Shown here in pieces: positions 32,802 to 41,824 of a stretch of 64,000 nucleotides of DNA (its first letter is position 1; every line of letters begins with the position of its first letter). The translations under genes and the position numbers were made by a program. The stretch is from contig JABLXC010000001.1 in the NCBI GenBank assembly GCA_013178185.1, positions 124,001-188,000 of the forward strand. Reading direction: 5' to 3'. The stretch is from Anaerolineae bacterium. Its GTDB lineage: Bacteria > Chloroflexota > Anaerolineae > Anaerolineales > Anaerolineaceae. The notes under the pieces are model-generated. The model did no database searches and had not been told where the DNA came from. It saw only the letters and a program-made list of their open reading frames with translations.

Positions 32802-34067
32802 TTAGTTTTTACACCAGTTTAAGATAGTAAGAGCGATTACTTTAGTTGCATTGATCAAATTTTCGACGGGGACATATTCATTCATGGCATGCATTTGCGC
32901 TGTGACACCTGGCCCAAAAATAACGGTAGGGGTGTGACCGCTGCGGATTAGAAAACGCGTATCCGCTGCCCCCATCCTGCCGCCAATCTGGGGATCACAA
33001 TTTAATGCGTCTTGATACGCTTTTTGCATGGTTTTCATAATTGGGTGATCTACTGGAATTTCGGCGCCCGCAGCGACATATCCGCCATCTGTGGTCACTT
33101 CAGGCAGATGGTTGCGCAGCCAGGGGTCTGCCAGGCAAACCTTTTCGATCTGTTCAATAAGCTGGCGCTTTACATCTTCAGGATCTTCATACGGCATCAA
33201 CCCAAAGCTTCCACGCAAGGTTGCATCTTCTGGGGTAATGCTCGGAAAGGTCCCAGCCTGGATCATCGTCACAGCACAGGGAAGCGCCCCTCGATTGTCA
33301 GGATAAAGAGGGTGATGGAGGTCTGCAAAACGAATTTTCTCCAGATCGTCCACAGCCTGCACGATCTTATAGGCTTTTTCAATCGCGCTCACACCTTCCC
33401 AACGGGTTGAGATACCGGTGGGTTTGCCCTTTAATTTGATCGTAAACCACATCCGGCCAATGCAGGCAGGCATGATTTGCATATCGCTAGTCTCGCAGCA
33501 GATTCCTGCATCAGCCGTATAGCCACGCTCAACGCAAGCCAGGGTTCCCAAACCGGTTCGTTCCTCATCAACGACATACTCTATGATTACATCTCCCCCA
33601 AGCTGAACACCGTACCGTTTAAGGATTGCCAGAGCCATTGTCATGCTTGCCACGCCGGCTTTCATGTCCGACGCGCCACGCCCAAAAACCAGATTCCCCT
33701 CACGAGCCCCCGAAAGCGGCCCATTTCTCCACTCAGAGATTGGTTCTAATGGAACGGTATCCACATGACCATTTAGAAGAATGGATTTTCCTTGTCCCTT
33801 ACCCTTCCAAACACCCACAACGTTGGGCCGACCCTCAAATGACTGATCTGGCTCTAAAAATCCAGGAAAACCTCGCAAACGTTCAACATCTGGGATAAAG
33901 ACATCTACTTCCAATCCCATTTGCTTCAAATAATCAGCCAGAAAGGCCTGAATTTCACCTTCTTTTCCTGTAACGCTCTGAAAACTGATCAACTTTTGTA
34001 GAAACGCGACAATTTCATCTTGTGCGGCATCAATCGCGCTTAGAATTTCCGTCTGGTCTTTGTTCAT
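32802..34067 (-). CDS. M20-family metallo-deacylase (ArgE/DapE type)
   Basis: A 421-residue di-zinc amidohydrolase. Metal and catalytic residues are visible in order: GHVDTVP (His ligand, and Asp two residues on), GASDMKAG (bridging Asp), VVDEERTG (catalytic Glu and Glu ligand), and a C-terminal MHAMNEYV (His ligand), with GRMGAADTRFL before it. GGAG lies 7 bases before the ATG, and 20 bases separate it from the LivF-type gene upstream, so it is the last gene of the low-GC catabolic operon. It probably cleaves an N-acyl or amide bond in a pathway intermediate; the ArgE or DapE function itself is unlikely here because no other Arg or Lys biosynthesis gene is near. Confidence 0.88.
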   Translation of the reverse strand: MNKDQTEILSAIDAAQDEIVAFLQKLISFQSVTGKEGEIQAFLADYLKQMGLEVDVFIPDVERLRGFPGFLEPDQSFEGRPNVVGVWKGKGQGKSILLNGHVDTVPLEPISEWRNGPLSGAREGNLVFGRGASDMKAGVASMTMALAILKRYGVQLGGDVIIEYVVDEERTGLGTLACVERGYTADAGICCETSDMQIMPACIGRMWFTIKLKGKPTGISTRWEGVSAIEKAYKIVQAVDDLEKIRFADLHHPLYPDNRGALPCAVTMIQAGTFPSITPEDATLRGSFGLMPYEDPEDVKRQLIEQIEKVCLADPWLRNHLPEVTTDGGYVAAGAEIPVDHPIMKTMQKAYQDALNCDPQIGGRMGAADTRFLIRSGHTPTVIFGPGVTAQMHAMNEYVPVENLINATKVIALTILNWCKN

Positions 34068-34087
34068 TGTTTTCTCCTTGGCGACGC

Positions 34088-34792
34088 TTACCCTCCCAAG
34101 TAAGCTTTTTGAACATGCTCATTTTGCAATAAATCTTTTGATAACCCTTCAATTCCAATTCGACCGGTTTCAAGGACATAGGCACGTTTTGAAAGGCGGA
34201 GCGCCATATCTGCATTTTGCTCGACCAGCAATATGGTTGTTCCGCGCCGGTTCAATTCGGCGATAACTTCCACCACCTTTTCCACCATAATTGGCGCAAG
34301 TCCTAAAGAAGGTTCATCGAACATAATCAAAAGCGGTTGTAACATTAAAGCTCGTCCAATCGCCAGCATTTGTTGCTCTCCGCCCGAGAGGCAGCTTGCA
34401 TCCTGTTGGGAGCGTTCTTTCAGGATGGGAAAAAGTTCAAAAACCATCTCTAAATCTGACCGTATGCTGGTTTTGTTTTTGCGAACATATGCGCCCATTT
34501 CAAGGTTTTCTCGTACGCTCATGTCGGGAAAAACTCGTCGCCCTTCTGGACAATGGGCAATTCTGCGGTTGACAATTTTTTCCGAAGTCAACCCGTCGAT
34601 CCGTTCCCCTTGAAAGAAAATGGAGCCCTTTTGAGGTCGCAACATACCGGAGATTGTCTTCAAGGTGGTTGATTTACCAGCGCCGTTCGCGCCAATCAAG
34701 GTTACCAGTTCCCCTTCTTCCACATGCATCGAGACGGATTTTAAGGCATGTACTTTGCCGTAAAAGACATCAACATCCGACAGTTTCAACAT
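34088..34792 (-). CDS. livF: ABC importer ATP-binding protein, LivF type
   Basis: Second ATPase of a branched-chain-amino-acid-type importer (HAAT family). Walker A GANGAGKST (about 38-46), signature LSGGEQQMLAIGRAL, Walker B with FDEPSLGLAP, LVEQNADMAL switch region and the family's closing KAYLGG are intact. The start at 34792 overlaps the upstream LivM-LivG gene by 23 bases and has AGGTG 7 bases before it; longer frames upstream lie wholly within the other gene. It pairs with the fused LivG domain. The substrate may be an aromatic or heterocyclic acid or amide rather than an amino acid, judged from the operon. Confidence 0.93.
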   Translation of the reverse strand: MLKLSDVDVFYGKVHALKSVSMHVEEGELVTLIGANGAGKSTTLKTISGMLRPQKGSIFFQGERIDGLTSEKIVNRRIAHCPEGRRVFPDMSVRENLEMGAYVRKNKTSIRSDLEMVFELFPILKERSQQDASCLSGGEQQMLAIGRALMLQPLLIMFDEPSLGLAPIMVEKVVEVIAELNRRGTTILLVEQNADMALRLSKRAYVLETGRIGIEGLSKDLLQNEHVQKAYLGG

Positions 34793-36617
34793 CTTTGTAC
34801 ACCTTTCCCAAATAGGCGTTAACGACCACTTCGTCCCGCTTGATTTCATTTGGTGTGCCCATCGCAATTTGCTTGCCATGGTGAAGCACGATGATTCGAT
34901 CCGATATTCCCATCACCAGCTTCATGTCATGTTCCACCAACACAACGGTGATCCCCATATCCCGAATACGCCGGATCAAAACCATCAGGTTATCCACTTC
35001 TGTGGGGTTCATTCCGGCTGCGGGTTCGTCCAGAAGGAGCAAATGCGGATCGGCGCCGAGGGCAATTCCCAACTCTAACAAACGTTGATCGCCATAAGGC
35101 AACGCGTTTGCCGGATAGTCGCCATAACGCTCCAATCCGGTAAATTTCAAAATTTCTTCTGCCAACTGGCGGCCAACCTCTTCAAGCTGTTTCAATTCCC
35201 TGGTTTGCAAAAGATTGACTAAAATCCCATTCGGCTCCTGGCCGTTATGCGCCAGCAACAGATTGCGCCGGGTGGAAACCCGCCGAAAAACGCTGGTATG
35301 CTGAAACGTTCGCACAATGTGTTTTTTGGCAATTTCATGCGCGCTTAGCGAAGTGATTTCTTCCCCTTTGTAACGAACCACCCCACTGGTAATCGGTCCT
35401 AATCGCGTGATGGCGTTTAGTAGCGTGGTTTTCCCGGCACCGTTAGGTCCGATAATGGCCAGGATCTCTCCCGGATTTACACTAAAGCAAACTTTTTCAA
35501 CAGCGTGAACGCCGCCAAAATAAACGCTTAAATTATCCACTTCTAGAACGGGTGCATTTCCATACTGTTTTGCTGCCTCTGCCGCGCTGGATGAGTTAAT
35601 TGTGGCCACCAGGTTGCTTAATCCATCAGCAAGAATACTCTCCTGATCTGCACTAACCTCTTTTTGAGAACGAGAATTCCGCCTGCGAATTAACTCCAAA
35701 AGTTTTTGAAAGCCCTTAACCAAAGCAGGCATCACGCCATCCGGCGTGAATAACATAATGAATACCAACAGCAGACCATAAATCACCATGCGCCACATGG
35801 TAGCGGCCCGAAGCACTTCAGGAATGATCGTAAAAAGTATTGCCCCGAGAACTGGTCCGGCGAGGGTGGCGCGTCCTCCCGCAATGACCATCACTACAAT
35901 CGTGATCGTAAGTTCGAACCCCAATATTTCAGGTCCAATAAACTGGAAAAAGTGAGCGTAAAAACTGCCAGCCAAACCAATGATGAAGGAGCTCAGGACA
36001 GCCGCCTGCATCATATATCGGTAACTATCAATCCCAACGGATTGGCCTAGCACTTCATTTTCACGAATGGCAAGCATCGCCCTGCCTGTGGCGCTGTTTT
36101 CAAGGCGGTACAAAACAAACAACACCAGCCCCACCAGGATTAGAACGAAATAGTAATATAAGTTGTAGCCTTTAAACCAGGGTGCAGGTGCAGGAATCGC
36201 GGTGATTCCCATTGGCCCATTGGTCATATCTGTCCAATTCAGCGCGACCAGACGGAAAAATTCGGCAAAACCAATGGTAACCAACACAAAATACGCCGTG
36301 CGCATTTTGAGCGTTAACCGTCCGATTCCCCAGCCTGCTAGCGCGGCCGCCACACCAGCGATCAAGAAGCAAATCAAGAAGGGCACATGATAGCGCGTGG
36401 AAAGGATGGCAGAAATATATGCGCCTAAACCATAAAAAGCCACCGGACCAAGCGAGAGCTGGCCCACCTTCATAAGAAGGTTGTGCGCTGACGCCAGCAT
36501 GATGAATATACCTGCGAGAATTCCCAATCGCAGAATGTAATTATTGTTGACCAATTGCGGCAAAAAGACCACCGCAACAATCACAAATCCCAGTGCAATT
36601 TTCGTTATTCGGTTCAT
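34770..36617 (-). CDS. Fused LivM-LivG: ABC importer permease joined to its ATPase
   Basis: One 615-residue protein holding two normally separate subunits. Residues 1 to about 300 are a LivM permease (SAHNLLMKVGQLSLGPVAFY and the EAA-like AIRENEVLGQSVGI loop; about eight to nine helices). A hydrophilic linker (about 305-345, GSRSQKEV-type, charged) leads to a complete LivG ATPase (about 355-615): GPNGAGKTT Walker A, NALPYGDQRLLELGIAL signature region, LLLDEPAAGMNPTE and VEHDMKLVMGI. The start overlaps the LivH stop as ATGA. The second Liv system in this window keeps the two proteins separate, so the fusion is specific to this operon. Confidence 0.92.
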   Translation of the reverse strand: MNRITKIALGFVIVAVVFLPQLVNNNYILRLGILAGIFIMLASAHNLLMKVGQLSLGPVAFYGLGAYISAILSTRYHVPFLICFLIAGVAAALAGWGIGRLTLKMRTAYFVLVTIGFAEFFRLVALNWTDMTNGPMGITAIPAPAPWFKGYNLYYYFVLILVGLVLFVLYRLENSATGRAMLAIRENEVLGQSVGIDSYRYMMQAAVLSSFIIGLAGSFYAHFFQFIGPEILGFELTITIVVMVIAGGRATLAGPVLGAILFTIIPEVLRAATMWRMVIYGLLLVFIMLFTPDGVMPALVKGFQKLLELIRRRNSRSQKEVSADQESILADGLSNLVATINSSSAAEAAKQYGNAPVLEVDNLSVYFGGVHAVEKVCFSVNPGEILAIIGPNGAGKTTLLNAITRLGPITSGVVRYKGEEITSLSAHEIAKKHIVRTFQHTSVFRRVSTRRNLLLAHNGQEPNGILVNLLQTRELKQLEEVGRQLAEEILKFTGLERYGDYPANALPYGDQRLLELGIALGADPHLLLLDEPAAGMNPTEVDNLMVLIRRIRDMGITVVLVEHDMKLVMGISDRIIVLHHGKQIAMGTPNEIKRDEVVVNAYLGKVYKDVETVGC

Positions 36618-37486
36618 CCAAGCCGCCTTGCTTTACCTAATAGACCCGTAGGACGCACAATGAGCACGACGATGATCAAGATAAAAGCAATTGCATCCCT
36701 ATAACCAGAAGAAACATACCCCGCGCCCAGGCTTTCGGCAACACCGAGCAGCAAGCCAGAAAGAATTGCCCCCGGGAAATTGCCCAGCCCACCAGCGATC
36801 ACAACCGCAAAAGATTTGGAGCTGACGATCGTCCCCATCGTAGGGAAAACCTGGAAGATGGGACCTAAAAGCCCGCCAGCAATCGCTGCGATTGCCGTCC
36901 CCCAAGAAAAGGTAACCAGGTTAACCAGGCCGGTATTTACCCCCATCAAAGCCGCCGCTTCGCGATCCTGGAATGTAGCCCGGATGGCCTTCCCAAAACG
37001 GTTATAACGCAAAAACAAATGTGATCCTAAAATCAAAAGCATCGCGGCGACAAAGATAAACACCCTGATCGGGGTCAGCGTGATTGGTCCAATCTCAACG
37101 CCAATTAGCGGAAACGGCATGCCGATGTCTTTTGGCGTTGGATCCCAGATGATCAGTGCAAGGTTAGAAAGAAAAATGGAAAGACCGATCGTAGCCAGCA
37201 TCGATACATCAATCGCCTGATGTTGCAGCGGACGCAAAATCAGACGCTCAATGATCGAGCCAAAAAACCAGAAAATAATACCGGTCAATAACAAAGCAGC
37301 CAGGTAAGGCAATCCTAGCATGGTAAAAAGCGTATATACGCCGAAAGCGCCCAGCATATAAAACTCACCATGCGAGAAATTGACGACATTCATAATCCCG
37401 AAAATCAGGGTTAACCCTATTCCCATCAACGCATAAATTCCGCCTATCATCAATCCGTTTACTACATGCTGGAAAAATTCAACCAT
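36614..37486 (-). CDS. livH: ABC importer permease, LivH type
   Basis: A 290-residue inner-membrane permease of the HAAT family with about eight helices. Recognisable stretches: NGLMIGGIYALMGIGLTLIFGIMNVVNFSHGEFYM split over the first two helices, the RATFQDREAAALMGVNT coupling loop (about 187-203), and the closing RPTGLLG. AAGGAT lies 8 bases before the ATG. The stop overlaps the next gene as ATGA. It follows the solute-binding protein gene after an 80-base gap that contains an 11-bp hairpin. Confidence 0.93.
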   Translation of the reverse strand: MVEFFQHVVNGLMIGGIYALMGIGLTLIFGIMNVVNFSHGEFYMLGAFGVYTLFTMLGLPYLAALLLTGIIFWFFGSIIERLILRPLQHQAIDVSMLATIGLSIFLSNLALIIWDPTPKDIGMPFPLIGVEIGPITLTPIRVFIFVAAMLLILGSHLFLRYNRFGKAIRATFQDREAAALMGVNTGLVNLVTFSWGTAIAAIAGGLLGPIFQVFPTMGTIVSSKSFAVVIAGGLGNFPGAILSGLLLGVAESLGAGYVSSGYRDAIAFILIIVVLIVRPTGLLGKARRLG

Positions 37487-37515
37487 GCGTTCTTATCCTT
37501 CCCAATCGGGGATAG

Positions 37516-37553
37516 AAGGTTGCCCACACAATCATGTATGGGCAACCTTTTTT
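37516..37553. other. Perfect 11-bp hairpin between the binding-protein and LivH genes
   Basis: AAGGTTGCCCA (37516-37526) and TGGGCAACCTT (37539-37549) are perfect inverted copies with a 12-base loop. On the plus strand it is followed by a run of T, but the genes here run on the minus strand, where only TTCTAT follows. It is best read as a stabilising or attenuating element that lets the binding protein be made in excess over the permeases, or as a plus-strand terminator blocking antisense transcription. Confidence 0.6.
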
Positions 37554-37565
37554 AATCCTTATAGC

Positions 37566-38825
37566 TTATTTGAACTGGAAATCAGGGACAACCATCTTGC
37601 CGTCCACCATTTGCACCAAATAAATATTCGGGCGGCTTTGATGTCCATCACGTTCCTTGAAAGCCACTGTACCACTCAACCCCTTGAAAGTTACCTTGGG
37701 CAATGCCTGTTGCAGCGCCACAGGATCGGCTTTGCAATCAACGGCTTTGAAAGCCTCGGCAACCACATTTACCCCGTCAAATCCGCGGTATGACTCGCCC
37801 AGACCAACCTCAGGTAAGCCGCGTTTTTTGTATTCTTCCAGATACCATTTAGCCAACTCTGGATCGCCTGCCAGATCAAACCTCTCCGGTACATAGAAGA
37901 CAAGGTGATACGTTCCTTCCACAATCTCTTTGCTGGAAAGTCCCATAACGGCGATGGGATAATTGCTGCCGCCAGTGGTTAGTACTGTTTGGGTCATTCC
38001 CAATTCTACGTACTGTTTCAAGATAGTAGCGATCTGACCTGCGCTGGTGGTCATCAAAATAGAGTCGGCTTCAGAATTTTTGATTTTAGTAAGCTGAGGC
38101 AATACATCGGTGGCGCTCTGCTCGATAAAATCTTCGCTGATTACCTTGCCGCCTTGCCGTTCAATCGCTTCTTTGAATACCTGCGCCGCGCCGCGTCCCC
38201 AGTCATTGTTCACGCTCAACACTGCTACCTTGGTCATACCCAGTTTACTCACCAGGTAAGGCTCGGACGCTTCAGCTTCCATGGCGCTCATTGGGCTGAT
38301 GCGGAACGTCCAGGCAAAGCCAGGAGTCTCGGGTAAGGTGATTTTGCCAGAACTAGAAGTTTCTACTACCAGCGGAACGCCATGTCGTTCCATCACCGGC
38401 ATGACTGCCAGCGTGGAGGAGCTGCCCCAAGCGCCCATGATGATCGGCACCTGATCGCGGGTGATTAAGAGCTCAGCCGCATTAGCTGATTCCTGGGGGT
38501 CGTTTTTCCCGTCCATAACAATCGCTTCTAATGGTCGGCCGCACACCCCACCTTCAGCGTTGATCTTATCAATGCCGATGTTCATCCCGTTGATCACATA
38601 CGAACCCGAATCGGCTACCGGACCCGTCAAGGGTTCCACCACGCCAAATTTTACTGGTTCTGCTGGAGCGACTGTCGGGGCCGCCGTTGGACTTTCTGAC
38701 TTTGTGTCTGCTGCAGGCTGAGCCTCAGTTGGCGCTGCCTGCGTGGCGGATCCACCGCCGCATGCGCTTAACAACAGACCGAGGATCAATAGTAGTGTAC
38801 TCAACAAGCTCATCTTCTTCGCCAT
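37566..38825 (-). CDS. ABC importer solute-binding lipoprotein (Liv/HAAT type)
   Basis: A 419-residue extracytoplasmic binding protein of the periplasmic-binding-protein type I (LivK-like) fold. The signal ends in a lipobox (GLLLSACGGG, Cys near residue 22), followed by a Thr/Pro/Ala-rich linker of about 40 residues and the mature domain beginning VKFGVVEPLTGPVADSG. GGAG lies 6 bases before the ATG at 38825; an ATG four codons upstream has none. It lies between the molybdenum hydroxylase genes and the permeases, which makes the hydroxylase substrate or product the likely ligand. Typical ligands of this family include branched amino acids, amides, urea and aromatic acids. Confidence 0.92.
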   Translation of the reverse strand: MAKKMSLLSTLLLILGLLLSACGGGSATQAAPTEAQPAADTKSESPTAAPTVAPAEPVKFGVVEPLTGPVADSGSYVINGMNIGIDKINAEGGVCGRPLEAIVMDGKNDPQESANAAELLITRDQVPIIMGAWGSSSTLAVMPVMERHGVPLVVETSSSGKITLPETPGFAWTFRISPMSAMEAEASEPYLVSKLGMTKVAVLSVNNDWGRGAAQVFKEAIERQGGKVISEDFIEQSATDVLPQLTKIKNSEADSILMTTSAGQIATILKQYVELGMTQTVLTTGGSNYPIAVMGLSSKEIVEGTYHLVFYVPERFDLAGDPELAKWYLEEYKKRGLPEVGLGESYRGFDGVNVVAEAFKAVDCKADPVALQQALPKVTFKGLSGTVAFKERDGHQSRPNIYLVQMVDGKMVVPDFQFK

Positions 38826-38890
38826 AGTTCTCTCCATCCAATTTTCTAGTTTGATTGACTACGATTTTTCCAGCGCCAGATATCGCTGGG

Positions 38891-39928
38891 TTAAAAGGGT
38901 GGGTAAGGTATATCCTTGATCGATAACGCCTCCTTTCTTTCATCAGGCAACACACCGAGAAGATGCAAAATATTTTCCGGAATGGCTGGTGTGCTTTTCA
39001 ACCATTTACCGCACGCGTCCGCAATCGCGTTCAGAATCGCTGGCGTTGTTGGGATAGTGGCAGGTTCCGCCATGCCTTTGGCTCCATAGGGGCCTTTTGG
39101 GTCAGGCACCTCAACAATAATAGGATCAATTGGCGGCACATCGGCTGCTGTGGGTAAAATATATGTACTAAAGTGGGAGTTTTTAAAAACGCCTCGTTCG
39201 ACCTTCATGTCTTCTAACAAGGCAAAACCCAACCCCTGCACTGCGCCTCCCTCAATCTGACCTTCAACGAGTTTCGGATTGATCGCCTTGCCCACATCGG
39301 TTGCCGAAGCGATTCTTAATACTGTGACTTCGCCCGTTTCTGTATCTAGTTCAATTTCTGCAAGTTGACTTGCCCAAGCAAAAGAGGAATAGGCATCTCC
39401 TTGCGATGTTTCTTTGTCAACATCCTCTGTATGGTTATCGTACCAACCAAATCCATGAGAGCGCCTGCCGCGTGCGTGCAATTGCCCGGTCAGGATATGA
39501 AAAGCGATGGAATTTTCCGGGTTTGTTGTTGAAAAGACATACCCCCCTGAAAATTCTATGGTGGATGGATCCGCTTTTAGCATTTCAGCGGCAAGGGAGC
39601 GCAATTCTTCTTTCAAATCCCGGCAGGCTTGCAAAACGGCATTTCCCTGTACATAAGTTGACCGGCTGGCAGAGACGGGACCTGAATCCGGGGTTTTTTC
39701 AGAATCGGCTGAAACAACCCGCACATCCTGGTAATCTGTCCCGAATTCCTGTGCCGCTATTTGGCAAAGAACGGTACGCAAACCTTGTCCCAATTCGCTT
39801 GCTCCGCTCCAAACCGTCAGGGAACCATCCGCTGCCGCTTCTACCTCGGCTGTAGCAAAATCGGGTCGCGCAAAACCATAACCAACCCCATAGACCATCG
39901 ACCCGACACCAATGCCATGCAATTTCAT
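38891..39928 (-). CDS. Molybdopterin-binding hydroxylase subunit, C-terminal half (NdhM-like)
   Basis: A 345-residue protein corresponding to the second molybdopterin-binding half of xanthine-dehydrogenase-type large subunits. Cofactor-contact motif SELGQGL has Q48, and the catalytic glutamate is retained as E288 in GAKGMAEP; the usual pattern there is G-x-G-E, so the second Gly is replaced by Ala. ASATDVGKAINP and EGGAVQGLGFALLE segments are typical. The start overlaps the stop of the N-terminal-half gene as ATGA and has its own GGAGGT, so the division is a genuine gene boundary rather than a sequencing frameshift. The layout matches NdhL/NdhM of nicotinate dehydrogenase. Confidence 0.88.
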   Translation of the reverse strand: MKLHGIGVGSMVYGVGYGFARPDFATAEVEAAADGSLTVWSGASELGQGLRTVLCQIAAQEFGTDYQDVRVVSADSEKTPDSGPVSASRSTYVQGNAVLQACRDLKEELRSLAAEMLKADPSTIEFSGGYVFSTTNPENSIAFHILTGQLHARGRRSHGFGWYDNHTEDVDKETSQGDAYSSFAWASQLAEIELDTETGEVTVLRIASATDVGKAINPKLVEGQIEGGAVQGLGFALLEDMKVERGVFKNSHFSTYILPTAADVPPIDPIIVEVPDPKGPYGAKGMAEPATIPTTPAILNAIADACGKWLKSTPAIPENILHLLGVLPDERKEALSIKDIPYPPF

Positions 39929-41265
39929 CGTTCTACCTCCTGGTGCTCAGGGTGTTTCTTAAACTGCAGCCCATGTCTTTTGACGTACTCTCGCAGCTCT
40001 TCTAAAGTGGCGGCAATGCCACATGCCTGATCCATCACCTGCCCTGTGCTAAAGGTTAATCCCTCACGCAAGCAGTTCTGCAGACGAAATTCTATTGGGT
40101 CCATTCCTAAACGGCGAGCCAGTTCATCCATTTGCACTTCGTGAACCGTAGCAGCTTGCAGGATTCCAAAACCTCGAAATGCCCCAGCGATCGGGTTGTT
40201 GGTATAGACAGAAAAACTATCCGCTTTATAGTGGGGGTAATAATAGGGTCCTCCAATGTGCAAAGCCATCTTTTTGATGACATAAATTCCCAGCGATGCA
40301 TAGGCTCCTGTATCGCCATACACCACTGCTTCTAGCGCGGTTAATTTTCCAGAGGCGGTTGCCCCGCTGCGGATTCGCACAATGGTCGGATGGCGATGAG
40401 TCTGAGTCAGCATAGATTCGTGGCGTGTATAGACCAGTTTTACGGGCTTTTGGGTTGCCCATGCCAAAAGGCTGACCAGGATCTCAACGGTGACATCATC
40501 TTTGCGACCGAATCCACCTCCCACTGTGGTGTTAACCGAGTGAATCCGATTAATGGGGATATTGAGGACTCTTCCAACCTGTTTTCGATCGCGAAAAATA
40601 TATTGGGAGCTTGAATAAATATTCAAGATGCCATCACCGTCAAACCATGCAACGCCGCTTTCAGGCTCAAGAGGAGAATGATCCTGTCCATGAGTGCGAA
40701 ATAGATTTTCTACGATAACATCGGCTTGTTCAAAGCCAATCCGATAGTCTCCCTTGCGCACCCGCGTATGCAGCAGTAGATTGCCCGCCTCATGAACCTT
40801 TGGCGCGCCTTCCTTGAGAGCATCGATCGGGTTAAAAACCCCTTCCAGGGGTTCATAAGCGACCTTAATTTCCTTTAACGCTGCCTCGGCGATTTCCGGG
40901 GTTTCGGCTGCCACTAGAGCCACTGGCTCCCCAAAAAAACGAACCTTTTTTTCTGCCAAAACCTGTTGATCTGCAACCGCGATACCGTAAACATTTTCGC
41001 CAGGGATGTCCCTGGCAGTTAATACTGCGTGAACACCAGGGATATTTTTCGCTGCGCTGGTATCAATATTTTTTATCAGAGCGTGCGCCTCGGTGCTGAG
41101 CAAAACTTTTCCATATAACATATCCGGGCGGGTGATATCAGCAGCATACACTGCTCGCCCGGTTGCTTTCACTACAGCGTCTTCACGGACGACGGATTGA
41201 CCAACGGGGCCAGTTGACTGAGAAATTCGGACAGCTTGCGAAATGGTTTTTTGAAATTCAGACAT
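39925..41265 (-). CDS. Molybdopterin-binding hydroxylase subunit, N-terminal half (NdhL-like)
   Basis: A 446-residue protein equal to the first part of a xanthine-dehydrogenase-type large subunit. It holds the small alpha/beta hammerhead domain (about 20-130; GRAVYAADI, FFGEPVALVAAE) and the first molybdopterin-binding domain, with TVGGGFGRKDD and AFRGFGILQA, the latter holding the conserved active-site Arg, and MDELARRLGMDP. It ends about where the two molybdopterin domains normally meet. GAGG lies 7 bases before the ATG. It needs the next gene's product to complete the active site. Substrate not determinable; the four-subunit form is known from nicotinate dehydrogenase. Confidence 0.88.
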   Translation of the reverse strand: MSEFQKTISQAVRISQSTGPVGQSVVREDAVVKATGRAVYAADITRPDMLYGKVLLSTEAHALIKNIDTSAAKNIPGVHAVLTARDIPGENVYGIAVADQQVLAEKKVRFFGEPVALVAAETPEIAEAALKEIKVAYEPLEGVFNPIDALKEGAPKVHEAGNLLLHTRVRKGDYRIGFEQADVIVENLFRTHGQDHSPLEPESGVAWFDGDGILNIYSSSQYIFRDRKQVGRVLNIPINRIHSVNTTVGGGFGRKDDVTVEILVSLLAWATQKPVKLVYTRHESMLTQTHRHPTIVRIRSGATASGKLTALEAVVYGDTGAYASLGIYVIKKMALHIGGPYYYPHYKADSFSVYTNNPIAGAFRGFGILQAATVHEVQMDELARRLGMDPIEFRLQNCLREGLTFSTGQVMDQACGIAATLEELREYVKRHGLQFKKHPEHQEVER

Positions 41266-41310
41266 AACTTTTCCTCTTGATGATTTATTCCTGAAGGTCT
41301 AAGAAAATCA

Positions 41311-41796
41311 TCAACTTGAAGACATTTTTTGAGCGGCCTGTTCGATGGATCGAACAATTTTTTGATAGCCGGTACAGCGGCATAAATTTCCAGAAATCGC
41401 GGCTATAATTTCTGCTCGATCCGGATGCGGGTTTCGCGCCAGCAGTTCAACCCCCGACATAATCATTCCAGGAGTGCAAAAGCCGCATTGAATTCCACCC
41501 TCTTCGATTATTGCTTCTTGTAAAGGATGAAGCCTGTTAGCGCTGCCAATGCCCTCAATCGTAATTACTTCATGTCCGATCGCTTTTTCCATGGGTGTTA
41601 AACAAGAGAGTACGGCTTTTCCATCTAACAATACTGTACAAGAGCCGCACTCTCCTTCTCCACACCCTTCTTTTACCCCCATCAAATTCAAATCATCGCG
41701 TAAAAAGTCAATCAATCGGCGGCCTGAGCGGCAGTGTTTTGAAACTCTTCTGCCATTGACCGTTAATTCCATTGTAATGTAATTTGTATCGTCCAT
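41311..41796 (-). CDS. 2Fe-2S subunit of the molybdenum hydroxylase (NdhS/CoxS-like)
   Basis: A 161-residue iron-sulfur subunit. The ferredoxin-type cluster cysteines are C45, C50, C53 and C65 (GCGEGECGSC), and the second cluster uses CGFC and LCRC in the C-terminal helical domain. It is similar in length and plan to the subunit at the window start but clearly a different paralogue. A later ATG (41772) has no ribosome binding site, so the longer form is kept. It lies between the FAD and molybdopterin subunit genes with gaps of 28 and 45 bases. Confidence 0.93.
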   Translation of the reverse strand: MDDTNYITMELTVNGRRVSKHCRSGRRLIDFLRDDLNLMGVKEGCGEGECGSCTVLLDGKAVLSCLTPMEKAIGHEVITIEGIGSANRLHPLQEAIIEEGGIQCGFCTPGMIMSGVELLARNPHPDRAEIIAAISGNLCRCTGYQKIVRSIEQAAQKMSSS

Positions 41797-41824
41797 AGAC
41801 CAGTTTTTCCCGAATAGTCCTTAA

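Noticed and set aside
37516-37553. Terminator for the binding-protein gene
   Set aside because: The T run follows the hairpin only on the strand opposite to the genes, so it is listed as a hairpin instead of a terminator.
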